Below are positions 36,591-44,361 of a DNA stretch of 64,000 nucleotides, in pieces. The DNA lies in contig JAHFSX010000038.1 in NCBI GenBank assembly GCA_023269675.1, positions 1-64,000 on the forward strand, given 5' to 3'. How positions within the stretch are numbered: position 1 is the first letter of the stretch; each line of letters starts with the position of its first letter. Source of the stretch: Verrucomicrobiota bacterium. GTDB taxonomy: Bacteria > Verrucomicrobiota > Kiritimatiellia > RFP12 > UBA1067. The translations under genes were made by a program, and so were the position numbers. The notes below the pieces were generated by a model. It did no database searches. It was not told the DNA's origin and saw only the letters and a program-made list of their open reading frames with translations.

Positions 36591-36980
36591 ATGGTCTTCA
36601 TTGTGCGTCTTCTGGCTATGTGCGCAAACGGGCTCCGGTATCTGAAAGGGGCGGCGGGCTGGGCCGTGGGCCTGAACGGTTTCGGCGGCATTGCGGCTTG
36701 TGCCGTGTCCATGGCTTTCTTCGGTGTCATGGTCGCTCTTATCGGTAAAATGCTCGATACGTTGGGCGGGGTCAAAACCTCGGCCTCGGCCCTGCTGTCT
36801 GGCATGGGGTCCGCGGATTCGTCTTTCTTGGGCAAGGTGAATTACTTTCTTCCACTCGATACCCTTGCAACCGTTTTCATCCTGTATACGTCTGTTTGGG
36901 TCGCGGTCCAGACCTTCAAGTTTTGGGTGAAGTGGACCGGCGTGGCCTCGGCGGCTATGGAGAAGGTGAAAGGCCAATAA
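36591..36980 (+). CDS. minor coat protein, pVI-like (DUF2523 type)
   Basis: The 129-residue protein has an N-terminal amphipathic part and three hydrophobic segments, including FGGIAACAVSMAFFGVMVALIG and YFLPLDTLATVFILYTSVWVAVQTFKFWVKW. The last pattern (LPLD then a Trp/Tyr-rich helix) is typical of DUF2523 inovirus proteins placed between pIII and Zot. AGGGGG with 5-nt spacing fixes the ATG at 36591. The stop overlaps the next ATG by one base. Confidence 0.75.
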   Translation: MVFIVRLLAMCANGLRYLKGAAGWAVGLNGFGGIAACAVSMAFFGVMVALIGKMLDTLGGVKTSASALLSGMGSADSSFLGKVNYFLPLDTLATVFILYTSVWVAVQTFKFWVKWTGVASAAMEKVKGQ

Positions 36981-38236
36981 TGATTGAGGCGGGCGTGGGT
37001 ATTCCCGGTAGCGGCAAGTCATTTTATGCCGTCCATAAAGCCCTTCAATACATGGCTCAAGGCGGGGCCGTCTTTTCCAACATCCGCCTTCACGGGACGG
37101 AGGAAATACCGGCCGTGGAGGTCACCGGTTTGACTCTGATCGAAGTCGAACCGTCCGGGGCTCGGTTCGCCGTCCAGAAACCGAAAAGGACTTTGGACCG
37201 TTACCGGCTGGCCGATGATTCCAACGTTCGGCGCGTGCTCCTGAAAGAGTTCAAATGGATCTATCAGGAGGGCCAGTTTCACTATATTGACCTTGATACG
37301 ATGGATGACGGTTTTTTGGAGGCAATTCCTCGCGGTTCCGCCTCCAAGCGTATTCTTCTGATCCTCGATGAGGTGAACGAATGGTTTGACAGCCTGGACG
37401 GGGGCAAGCTCAAGTCGGACGCGAAATACCGGGAAATGTTCAAATTCCTTCGCCTTTCGCGTCATTATCATATCGACGTGCTTTTTCTGTTGCAGGATTT
37501 TTCTACGCTTAACGCCCGCCTCCGTGGGCTTTGCGCGTGCATGTGGAAATTCACGGATATGCAGAAAATGCGGGTGCCGGGGGTGCCGTTCCGTTTCCCG
37601 TTTCCGTGGTTCCTTTGGCAACAGTTCGACAAGTCGGGGAAAAACGCTCTAAAAACCATCACGTGGCCTAAAGAGCAATGCGTTTTTGATTGCTATGATT
37701 CGTTCTGCGAGTTCGGCGCGGTGGGGTTGGCGCAAGGTGCGTTTAACTCCGATTTCACCGGCAAGGGCCGTCTGGAGAAAAAGGGGGGAAAGAAAATGAC
37801 AATGTGGGATCGTGTTTTGATCGCGTGCGGTTTCGTGGCTCTGCTGGCGTTCGGCGGCGGGGCGGCTCGGCTCGGCGTGGGTCCGTCCGGGGGGCTGTCG
37901 ACGGTCACGGTAACGAACCGCGTTGACATTGTTGCCTCGGCCTCTGCTGTTGATTCTGAGCCTGTGCGGCCTCGCGTCACGGTGGAGTATGCCTATCTTT
38001 CTTTCCATCAGGCGGGCGAGGATGTTTGGATCTACGGGGACGGGAAGTTATGGCGCAAGGGTCAGCGGCACGAGGCCGGGCTTGTGGTGGATCTCGGCAA
38101 GGACTTTATTCGGCTGGTGGATGATGGGGGATATGAACACTACATTTATAACCGCGAAATGTCACCGGACAGGCCGGTTTCTGACGTGGTTATGTCTCCG
38201 CCGGCCGGTCCCAAACCCCGCAAGGTTAGCAAGTAG
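36980..38236 (+). CDS. Zot/pI-like phage assembly ATPase
   Basis: pI/Zot proteins are inner-membrane ATPases that extrude filamentous phage. The 418-residue protein begins MIEAGVGIPGSGKSFYAVHKAL, with the Walker A GIPGSGKS, and has a Walker B RILLILDEVNEWFDS at about residues 125-140. The block SRHYHIDVLFLLQDFSTLNARLRGLCACMWKF follows. A single membrane segment (VLIACGFVALLAFGGGAA, about residues 277-294) leads to a periplasmic C-terminal part, the usual topology. It is the best single marker that the element is an inovirus. The frame upstream of 36980 belongs to the preceding gene's DNA. Confidence 0.92.
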   Translation: MIEAGVGIPGSGKSFYAVHKALQYMAQGGAVFSNIRLHGTEEIPAVEVTGLTLIEVEPSGARFAVQKPKRTLDRYRLADDSNVRRVLLKEFKWIYQEGQFHYIDLDTMDDGFLEAIPRGSASKRILLILDEVNEWFDSLDGGKLKSDAKYREMFKFLRLSRHYHIDVLFLLQDFSTLNARLRGLCACMWKFTDMQKMRVPGVPFRFPFPWFLWQQFDKSGKNALKTITWPKEQCVFDCYDSFCEFGAVGLAQGAFNSDFTGKGRLEKKGGKKMTMWDRVLIACGFVALLAFGGGAARLGVGPSGGLSTVTVTNRVDIVASASAVDSEPVRPRVTVEYAYLSFHQAGEDVWIYGDGKLWRKGQRHEAGLVVDLGKDFIRLVDDGGYEHYIYNREMSPDRPVSDVVMSPPAGPKPRKVSK

Positions 38237-38316
38237 CGTGCCGTTTGTTGTCAAGCTAGATTTATAAAGTTTATTTAGGGTATTGACAGATATTTCGGCA
38301 TGATTCTTGTACGCTT

Positions 38317-38535
38317 TCAACGGCTCAAGGGTGAGACGGTGCCGGTCAATTTCCTGATTTCCTGTTTGGCTTGCCGGTCTTTCTGCTGGCCTTCTTCTAA
38401 GGCTCGTCCGAAACCGGCCATTGCCAGTAACAGAATGACCGTTTGAACGAGGGCGCAAACCGCTATGATCCAGACCGGGACTTTCAGCGGGTGGGCCTCG
38501 GCGGGGTGTTCCTGCTCGGTGTGTGTTAGGTTCAT
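38317..38535 (-). CDS. prophage membrane protein on the opposite strand, 72 aa
   Basis: This is the only minus-strand gene of the element. It encodes MNLTHTEQEHPAEAHPLKVP, a membrane helix VWIIAVCALVQTVILLLAMAGF and a charged C-terminus GRALEEGQQKDRQAKQEIRK. The longer frame to 38874 is not favoured because it crosses the structured intergenic region. Lysogenic or moron genes of filamentous phages often sit opposite the main transcript at this place, so a host-modifying or immunity role is possible but unproven. Confidence 0.5.
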   Translation of the reverse strand: MNLTHTEQEHPAEAHPLKVPVWIIAVCALVQTVILLLAMAGFGRALEEGQQKDRQAKQEIRKLTGTVSPLSR

Positions 38536-38931
38536 GCCGCAATGATACGCTCCGGGCTCCGCTTTGCAAGTCTCTAATTCATTGCCGAAATAGGAGGCGC
38601 GGCGGATCTGGCCGAAACTGTCTGAGTGCATGAAAGGAAAACCATGGTCTGGCGTAAACTTTTCTGGTGATTGGGGGGATGCAAGGGGGGGACTTTCCCC
38701 CCTGTACCGGAGGGGTTCAACCTCGGATTGCGCTTGCAATTCCAAAAAATACGTTGTAAATTTACAATGGCATTCAGCAAAAAAGACAGGCCGATTTTTC
38801 GGAATTTCCCGAAAAACGTCGTTTCTGTGCTGGGCCTTGCTCTTTTTCCGCACTTTTTTTTCGGATGTAAACATGTGTCAATCAGGCATTTGTGAAACTT
38901 CACGTGTCAAGCTTTTAACTTTCCGCTTGTT
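38536..38931. promoter_or_regulatory. prophage intergenic region with hairpins (likely replication origin/packaging signal)
   Basis: There is no credible gene. Structured elements follow one another: AGGGGGG/CCCCCCT hairpin (38684-38703), ATTGC-GCTT-GCAAT (38727-38740), a 14-bp perfect palindrome TTGTAAATTTACAA (38754-38767), and TTTTTCGG/CCGAAAAA (38795-38816). Filamentous phages carry plus and minus origins and the packaging signal as clustered hairpins in this place. The Rep nick site is not identifiable by eye. Confidence 0.55.
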
Positions 38932-38959
38932 AGTTGTCATAACATATATTATGCGACGT
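38932..38959 (-). other. attR: complete dif-like site, right prophage boundary
   Basis: Plus-strand arms are AGTTGTCATAA (38932-38942), centre CATATA (38943-38948) and TTATGCGACGT (38949-38959). Read on the minus strand this is ACGTCGCATAA, TATATG, TTATGACAACT, close to the E. coli dif XerC arm (GGTGCGCATAA) and XerD arm. Both half-sites face each other around a 6-bp centre (CATAA...TTATG). It shares CATAA plus CATATA with attL. Confidence 0.72.
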
Positions 38960-39011
38960 TCTATGGACACGTTTGGCGCGCGCGCGATTTGCTTCATCCG
39001 CCGCCTTCCTA

Positions 39012-39040
39012 TTGCCGAGCCGCACCGGAATACGTATAAT
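39012..39040 (+). promoter_or_regulatory. promoter giving a probably leaderless mRNA
   Basis: TTGCCG (39012-39017), a 17-bp spacer and a perfect TATAAT (39035-39040). The ATG of the next gene begins 6 nt after the hexamer ends (at 39047), coinciding with the expected start of transcription. Confidence 0.6.
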
Positions 39041-39046
39041 GCGGCC

Positions 39047-39580
39047 ATGAAAAGATTTCTCCTGAATTTCACGGTTTGCCTGCTGGGGACGTGTGCGACG
39101 CAGGCGGCGGGCATAAAGATCTGTGTCGAGGCCGAACGCGCGACGTCGTGCGAAGCGCCGATGGTGATTGCAACGAACGGGGTGGCCGGCGCTTCCGGCG
39201 CCTATCTCGAGATCCCCGAAGGTGCCGGCAATCCGCCGAAACTGGAGGCCGGCAAAGCATCCTTTGCCGTGGAGGTGCCTGAAGACGGTCTCTTCACCCT
39301 CTGGTGCCGCGTCTGGTGGGAAGGCGAATGCAGCAATTCCTTCACCGTCAACGTCGATGAGCAGCCTGCATTCCTTTTCGGAGAGGACGCCACCTACAAA
39401 GTCTGGCACTGGGTCAAGTACCCGGTCTCCCGAACGGTGGCCCCCATCAACCTCGCCAAAGGCCGGCACACCCTCACGTTTCATAACCGCGAGGACGGCG
39501 TCCGCCTTGACCAAGTCCTGCTCAGCGCCGACAAGCGCTTCGTTCCCGTCGATACGGAAACGCAAGGGACGCGTCCATGA
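39047..39580 (+). CDS. secreted protein with carbohydrate-binding-like beta-sandwich
   Basis: The 177-residue product has a signal peptide (MKRFLLNFTVCLLGTCATQAAG). A single beta-sandwich domain follows that resembles CBM6/CBM35-type or malectin-like modules: EAERATSC, SGAYLEIPEG, FAVEVPEDGLFTLWCRVWW, FTVNVDEQPAF, KYPVSRTV..INLAKGRHTLTFHNREDGVRLDQVLL. Such domains bind sugars, and no catalytic domain is attached. The ATG at 39047 is chosen because the signal peptide starts there; the long frame reaching back to 38630 crosses the dif site. It is joined by ATGA to the O-antigen ligase gene. Confidence 0.78.
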   Translation: MKRFLLNFTVCLLGTCATQAAGIKICVEAERATSCEAPMVIATNGVAGASGAYLEIPEGAGNPPKLEAGKASFAVEVPEDGLFTLWCRVWWEGECSNSFTVNVDEQPAFLFGEDATYKVWHWVKYPVSRTVAPINLAKGRHTLTFHNREDGVRLDQVLLSADKRFVPVDTETQGTRP

Positions 39581-40803
39581 CCGGACAGCGCCTTCATACA
39601 CTTTTGCAGGGCTTGTTCCGCATCGGTGTGCTGGTGACGCTCTGCATCGCGCCGACGCAGTGGTCGCTTGAGCCCCGCCCCAAGTTCCACCTGTCGCCGG
39701 CCGACCTGACTCTGGCGCTCGCCGCCTGTGTCTGGCTGCTGGACATCCTCGTGACCCGCGACTGGCGCAGGCTCCTGAGGCTGCCGCCCTGGCCGAACCT
39801 GCTTTTCCTCGCCTGCGTCTGCGCATCGGCACTGAGCGCCCCCGACAAAGGCGCCGCGCTCAAGGACCTGGTCCAGTACAGCGAGTATTTCCTCGTCGGG
39901 TCCATGCTTTTTGCCGCGTTCCTGCGTGATGATGTGCGCGCCACGCGTCGGGCGCTGGCCCTCCTCGCCGTGTCGGCCGCGTTCATTTTGAGTCTCGCGC
40001 TCGTCCACTATTTTTCGGCCGGCACGACGAATCTGCTGGTGCGCGGAACATTCGGCAACCGCAACGTGCTGGGGGGCTTTCTCGCGCTCGCCCTGCCGCT
40101 CTGCTTTAGCGGCGTGGTCGGCGCACGCGGTTTGTCCCTCAAAGCAAAAGCAGCGCTGGCGGCGCTGGTGCTGGCCGGACTGACGGTCAGCCTCTCCGGC
40201 GCGTCCTATTTCGCCGTCGCGGTCGTGATCGCCGGCATGGCCGCGGCGCGCGGCCCCCGGCTCTTCATCCCCGTGGCCGCGCTCCTGCTGGCGTGGCAGG
40301 TCTGCGTGTTGCCGCGGCTGCCGCGGGAGAACGACCTCGCGCACTTCCAGTCCGTGGCCCTCTATGACGGCCACGGCAATGTGGAGCGCCGCTATCCCGA
40401 CTGGCAAGCGGCTTACAGCATGGCGCTGACCCACCCGTGGCTGGGCGTCGGCCTCGGCAACTATCAGAAGCATATCGGGCAGTACTACGACAACATCCCG
40501 CGCCAGACCGGACCATCCGAACCCGATATCCAGAATCTCTATCTGGTGCTCGCGGCTTCGGCCGGCGTGCCGGCGCTGCTCGCTTTTTTAGCGATCCTCG
40601 TGGCCGCCGTGCATGCCGCCCTCACCCTCCCCCACCGGTCCGCGCTCGCTTTGGGCGTGGCGGGCTCCGTGTGCGGCTTTGGCCTGGTCGCCGTGTGGCA
40701 CCCGCTCCTTGTGCGCGGCATCGGGTTGCCGCTCGTCTTCCTGCTCGCGCTGGCGCATCGCCTGGCAGAAATTCCGCCAACCGATACGAAACAAGGTATT
40801 TGA
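39577..40803 (+). CDS. O-antigen ligase family membrane protein
   Basis: The 408-residue polytopic protein has about ten hydrophobic segments. It also has the Wzy_C/WaaL signature, a periplasmic loop ending in HPWLGVGLGNYQKHIGQYY and preceded by an Arg-rich loop (ERRYPDWQAAYSMAL). Such proteins ligate or polymerise undecaprenyl-linked glycans in LPS or other surface polymers. The start overlaps the CBM-like gene (ATGA), and the stop overlaps the acyltransferase gene (TGATG), so the three genes form one translationally coupled unit for envelope assembly. Confidence 0.85.
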   Translation: MTGQRLHTLLQGLFRIGVLVTLCIAPTQWSLEPRPKFHLSPADLTLALAACVWLLDILVTRDWRRLLRLPPWPNLLFLACVCASALSAPDKGAALKDLVQYSEYFLVGSMLFAAFLRDDVRATRRALALLAVSAAFILSLALVHYFSAGTTNLLVRGTFGNRNVLGGFLALALPLCFSGVVGARGLSLKAKAALAALVLAGLTVSLSGASYFAVAVVIAGMAAARGPRLFIPVAALLLAWQVCVLPRLPRENDLAHFQSVALYDGHGNVERRYPDWQAAYSMALTHPWLGVGLGNYQKHIGQYYDNIPRQTGPSEPDIQNLYLVLAASAGVPALLAFLAILVAAVHAALTLPHRSALALGVAGSVCGFGLVAVWHPLLVRGIGLPLVFLLALAHRLAEIPPTDTKQGI

Positions 40804-42680
40804 TGGAAGACGCTGAAAAGACAGACCCCCCGCGCATCTTCGAACTTCCGGTGCATAAAATCCGCAACCGTGCGCTCCGTTTTTTCGCCCGCCTGGTGAA
40901 ATGCCCCGTCGAGAGCCTCTGTGGTTTGCGCGCGGCCAGCAACATTTATGCCCGCGCATGGAAAATGCCGAAGGATATCCCGTTCTGCGACCGGGCCCTG
41001 CAGTCCGTGGGGGTGCGCACCCAGTTCTCGGAGGAGGAGCTGTTCGGCGTGCCCAAAGAAGGCGCGGTGGTCGTCGTCGCCAACCATCCCTTCGGCGGTG
41101 TCGAGGGCATCATCCTGCTCTCCCTCTTGCGACGCGTGCGCCCCGACGTCAAGGCCATGGGCAATTACCTGCTGAGCGAAATCACCGAGATGCGCGACGA
41201 CTTTATTTTCGTCGACCCCTTCGCTGCGAGCGGCTCCGCCAAAGCCAACCTGCGCCCGATCAAGGCGTGCCTGAACTGGCTCAAGGACGGCCACCTGCTG
41301 ATCGTCTTTCCTTCCGGCGAAGTGTCCAGTTTCGACCGGCGCACGCTGCGCGTGCGCGATCCGGCCTGGAGCCCGACCATCGCCGCCCTGGCCCGCAAGA
41401 CCGGCTCCACCGTGGTGCCCATGTTCTTTCCGGGTCGCAACAGCTTCTTCTTTAATCTGATCGGGTTCATCCATCCGCGTCTGCGCACCGCGCTTCTGCC
41501 GCGCCAACTCGCAAACAAAAAAGGACAGACCGTCACCGTCCGGATCGGCACACCGCTGACCAAGAAGGCGCTGGAGCCGTTCGCGCAGGATGACGTCCAA
41601 CTCATCAAGTACCTGCGCTTCCGCTCCTATCTGCTGGCCGAACGCGAGACCCACCGCACCCGGCGCTTCATCTCCCTCAACCCGCCGATGCTGCCGCTCG
41701 ACCCGATCATCGCTCCCGTTCCGTCCGAAGTCCTTGCGCGCGAAATCGCCAACCTGCCGGCCGCATGCAAGCTCATCGCTGCGGGCGGCTTCGAGGTCTA
41801 CATCGCCACCGCCGGCCAAATCCCCTCCTGCCTGCGCGAGATCGGCCGCCTGCGCGAGGCGACCTTCCGCGCCGTGGGCGAAGGCACGGGCAACGCGATC
41901 GACCTCGACGCGTTCGACGACTACTACAACCACCTTTTCATGTGGAATAACGCCCGGCAGGAAATCGTCGGCTCCTACCGCCTCGGACTGACCGACAAGA
42001 TCCTCACCGAGCACGGCGTGCGCGGGCTCTATACGCGCACGCTGTTCAAGTTCGACGAGCGGCTGATGACCCGGATTCCGCCCGCCATCGAGATGGGTCG
42101 CTCGTTCATCCGCACGGAGTATCAGAAGGCCTACACCTCGCTGTTCCTGCTCTGGCGCGGCATTTCCGCCTTCATCGGTCGCAACCCCCACTACCGCGTG
42201 CTCTTCGGCCCCGTCAGTATCACCAATGAATACCGCGAGGCCTCGCGCTGCATGATCCTCGCCTCCATGCGCCAGACCTGCATGGCGGCCGAACTTACGC
42301 ATCTCGTGAAGCCCAAGTTTCCGCCCAAGCCGCCGCACCGGTCGGAATGGTGCCTCGAAGAGTACCGCGAGTACCTGAACGACATTGACCGCGTGGCCGG
42401 CTATGTCGCCGAGATCGAACCCGACGGGAAAGACATCCCGGTCCTGCTGCGCCAGTATCTCAAGCTGAGCGGCAAGCTGCTGGCCTTCAACGTGGACCCC
42501 GAATTCAGTTCGGTGGTCGACGGCCTCATCATGGTCGACCTCTCGCAGTCCAGCCCCAAGACCCTGCGCCGCTACATGGGCAACGAGGTCGCCGAAGCCT
42601 ATTTCAAGTACCACGGCATCACGGAATCCCACGAGGAATCCGGCCAGAGGAATCCCGCCGCATCAACTCCTAACTCTTAA
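40803..42680 (+). CDS. two-domain acyltransferase, OlsF-like (PlsC plus OlsB-type)
   Basis: The 625-residue protein joins a PlsC-type O-acyltransferase domain to an OlsB-like N-acyltransferase (GNAT-related) domain. The PlsC part has VVVANHPFGGVEG (HxxxxD family, here with Gly-Val-Glu), IFVDPF and LIVFPSGEVSSF, about residues 90-185. The second domain, about residues 330-570, has LREIGRLREATFRAVGEGTG, DAFDDYYNHLFMWNNARQEIVGSYRLG and ELGRSFI-like EMGRSFIRTEYQKAYTSLFLLWRGI. Together these match OlsF, which makes ornithine lipids in one polypeptide. The expected HxxxxD aspartate is replaced by Glu in NHPFGGVE, worth checking. It overlaps the O-antigen ligase gene. Confidence 0.78.
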   Translation: MEDAEKTDPPRIFELPVHKIRNRALRFFARLVKCPVESLCGLRAASNIYARAWKMPKDIPFCDRALQSVGVRTQFSEEELFGVPKEGAVVVVANHPFGGVEGIILLSLLRRVRPDVKAMGNYLLSEITEMRDDFIFVDPFAASGSAKANLRPIKACLNWLKDGHLLIVFPSGEVSSFDRRTLRVRDPAWSPTIAALARKTGSTVVPMFFPGRNSFFFNLIGFIHPRLRTALLPRQLANKKGQTVTVRIGTPLTKKALEPFAQDDVQLIKYLRFRSYLLAERETHRTRRFISLNPPMLPLDPIIAPVPSEVLAREIANLPAACKLIAAGGFEVYIATAGQIPSCLREIGRLREATFRAVGEGTGNAIDLDAFDDYYNHLFMWNNARQEIVGSYRLGLTDKILTEHGVRGLYTRTLFKFDERLMTRIPPAIEMGRSFIRTEYQKAYTSLFLLWRGISAFIGRNPHYRVLFGPVSITNEYREASRCMILASMRQTCMAAELTHLVKPKFPPKPPHRSEWCLEEYREYLNDIDRVAGYVAEIEPDGKDIPVLLRQYLKLSGKLLAFNVDPEFSSVVDGLIMVDLSQSSPKTLRRYMGNEVAEAYFKYHGITESHEESGQRNPAASTPNS

Positions 42681-42696
42681 CGTCCTCTCCACGCCT

Positions 42697-44361
42697 ATGC
42701 TCCAACACCTGTCAGTCCGTAACCTCGCCATCGTCGAGGAGGCCGCCGTCGCCTTCGGCGCCGGCCTGAACATCATCACCGGCGAAACCGGCGCGGGCAA
42801 GTCCGTGCTCATGGGCGCGCTGGACCTGGTGCTCGGCGGACGCGCCGACAAGTCGGCGATCCGCGAAGGCGCCCCGGAGGCCTGGGTCGAGGCGGTCTTC
42901 GATCTGGCGGACCCGCGCGCCGCGGACGCGCTGCTCGATGCGGGCGGGCTGCCTGCCTGCGAGGACGGACGCCTGATCGTGCGCCGCTCCGTGGCCGCCG
43001 CCGGGGCGGGCCGCTGCCTCGTCAACGACGCGCCGGCCACCGTGCAGACCCTGCGCAAGCTGGGCTGCCTGCTGGTCGACATCCACGGACCCTATGACCA
43101 CCAGTCGCTGCTCGATGCCGATTTCCAGCGCGACATCCTCGACGCCTACGGCCACTGCGCGCCGCAGCTCACCGCCTACACGGACATTTGGCACGCGCTC
43201 CAGGCCCTGGAAGCGCGCCTGCAGGAGCTGCAAGGGGGCTCCGCCGACATCGCCGCCGAGATCGACCGCCTGCAGTTCATCGTGGACGAGATCGCGCGCG
43301 CGGGACTCACCGAAGCCGACGAGGAGGAGCTGATCCAGCAGCATGCCCAAGCCGCGAACGCCGAGCAGATCATCACGCTCGGCTCCGCCGTCGCGGGCGC
43401 TCTCACGGAAGGCGAGTCCTCGGCTTTCGACCTGATCGCGAACATCCAGATCCAGCTCGCCGAACTCGCGCGCATCCTGCCGGTCGCCGCCGAGTGGCGG
43501 GCCGACGTGCAGAGCGCCGCCGTGCAGATCCAAGAGCTCGGACGGGCCATCAGCGAGCGCTTGAGCCAGATCGAAACCGATCCCGGCAGCCTCCAGCAAC
43601 TCGAGGACCGCATGGCGCTCGTCCAGCGCCTGAAACGCAAATACGGCCATACGGTCGCCGAGGTCCTCGCCACCCTGGAAAAGGACCAGGCGCGTCTGCA
43701 CGATCTCGCCACGCGCACGGAGCAGGTCGAGAAGGTGCAGCAGGAGATGGCCGTTGCGGCGGCCCGGCTCGGCGAGAAGGCCGCGCAGCTCTCCAAGATA
43801 CGGACACAGGCCGCCGGCAAGCTCGCGCGCGCGATCACCACGGAACTGCATGACCTCGGCTTTCTCAAGGCGGGCTTCGCGATTGACCTCGCGGCCTGCA
43901 CGCCCGGGCCGCACGGCGCGGACAGCGTCTCGTTCGGCTTCGCGCCGAACCCCGGCGAGCCGATGCGCCCGCTCAAGGCCATCGCCTCCAGCGGCGAGAT
44001 CGCCCGCGTGATGCTGGCGGTCAAAGCCGTGCTCGCCGCACACGACAGCATACCTGTGTTGGTGTTCGACGAGATCGACGCCAACATCGGCGGCGAGGTC
44101 GGACGCGCGGTGGGTCAGAAGCTGCGCCGCGTGGCGGATAACCATCAGGTGATCTCGATCACCCACCTGCCGCAGGCCGCCGTCTATGGGCACCACCACT
44201 TCGTGGTTTCGAAAGAGGTGGTCAAGGGCCGCACCAAGATGCGCATCGAGGAGCTGGACGAGCAGCAGCGCGTCGACGAGATCGCGCGCATGCTGGGCGG
44301 CAAAGGCCTCACGAGCGTCATCGAGAACCACGCCCGCGAGCTGCTCGCCTCCGCGCGCTGA
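42697..44361 (+). CDS. recN: DNA repair protein RecN
   Basis: RecN is an SMC-like ATPase that acts in double-strand break repair. The 554-residue protein has LSVRNLAIVEEAAVAFGAGLNIITGETGAGKS with Walker A at 29-36, a long coiled-coil region (about residues 150-370) and the C-terminal signature IASSGEIARVMLAVKAVLA with Walker B VLVFDEIDANIGGEVG. The His-rich switch SITHLPQAAVYGHHHFVV follows. There is no clear Shine-Dalgarno. It lies 16 nt downstream of the acyltransferase gene. Confidence 0.96.
   Translation: MLQHLSVRNLAIVEEAAVAFGAGLNIITGETGAGKSVLMGALDLVLGGRADKSAIREGAPEAWVEAVFDLADPRAADALLDAGGLPACEDGRLIVRRSVAAAGAGRCLVNDAPATVQTLRKLGCLLVDIHGPYDHQSLLDADFQRDILDAYGHCAPQLTAYTDIWHALQALEARLQELQGGSADIAAEIDRLQFIVDEIARAGLTEADEEELIQQHAQAANAEQIITLGSAVAGALTEGESSAFDLIANIQIQLAELARILPVAAEWRADVQSAAVQIQELGRAISERLSQIETDPGSLQQLEDRMALVQRLKRKYGHTVAEVLATLEKDQARLHDLATRTEQVEKVQQEMAVAAARLGEKAAQLSKIRTQAAGKLARAITTELHDLGFLKAGFAIDLAACTPGPHGADSVSFGFAPNPGEPMRPLKAIASSGEIARVMLAVKAVLAAHDSIPVLVFDEIDANIGGEVGRAVGQKLRRVADNHQVISITHLPQAAVYGHHHFVVSKEVVKGRTKMRIEELDEQQRVDEIARMLGGKGLTSVIENHARELLASAR

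Larger units (their letters stand above)
31423..38959 (+). mobile_element. integrated filamentous phage (inovirus), about 7.5 kb
   Basis: Between two dif-like sites lies a compact set of small plus-strand genes with ATGA overlaps. They comprise a replication module (putative ssDNA-binding protein, HUH Rep), a structural module (pVIII-like coat, possible pVII-like, pIII-like, pVI-like) and a Zot/pI assembly ATPase. There is no integrase, recombinase or secretin, which fits XerCD-dependent inoviruses such as CTXphi that borrow dif recombination and a host outer-membrane secretin. The plus strand is T-rich (for example 24 T against 2 A at 31801-31860), as is typical of filamentous phage virion strands. 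All core genes look intact, so the prophage may be active. Confidence 0.92.

Noticed and set aside
34730-36835. 701-residue minus-strand open frame across the prophage
   Set aside because: It lies opposite the pIII-like and pVI-like genes, is Arg/Pro-rich and has no motif. The plus-strand genes explain the DNA.
38283-38312. TTGACA-containing promoter at the prophage end
   Set aside because: The -35 is perfect, but no good -10 at proper spacing and no downstream plus-strand gene make it unconvincing.
38630-39046. 5' extension of the CBM-like ORF across the dif site
   Set aside because: The extension lies in phage intergenic DNA and dif. A signal peptide and a promoter mark the true start at 39047.
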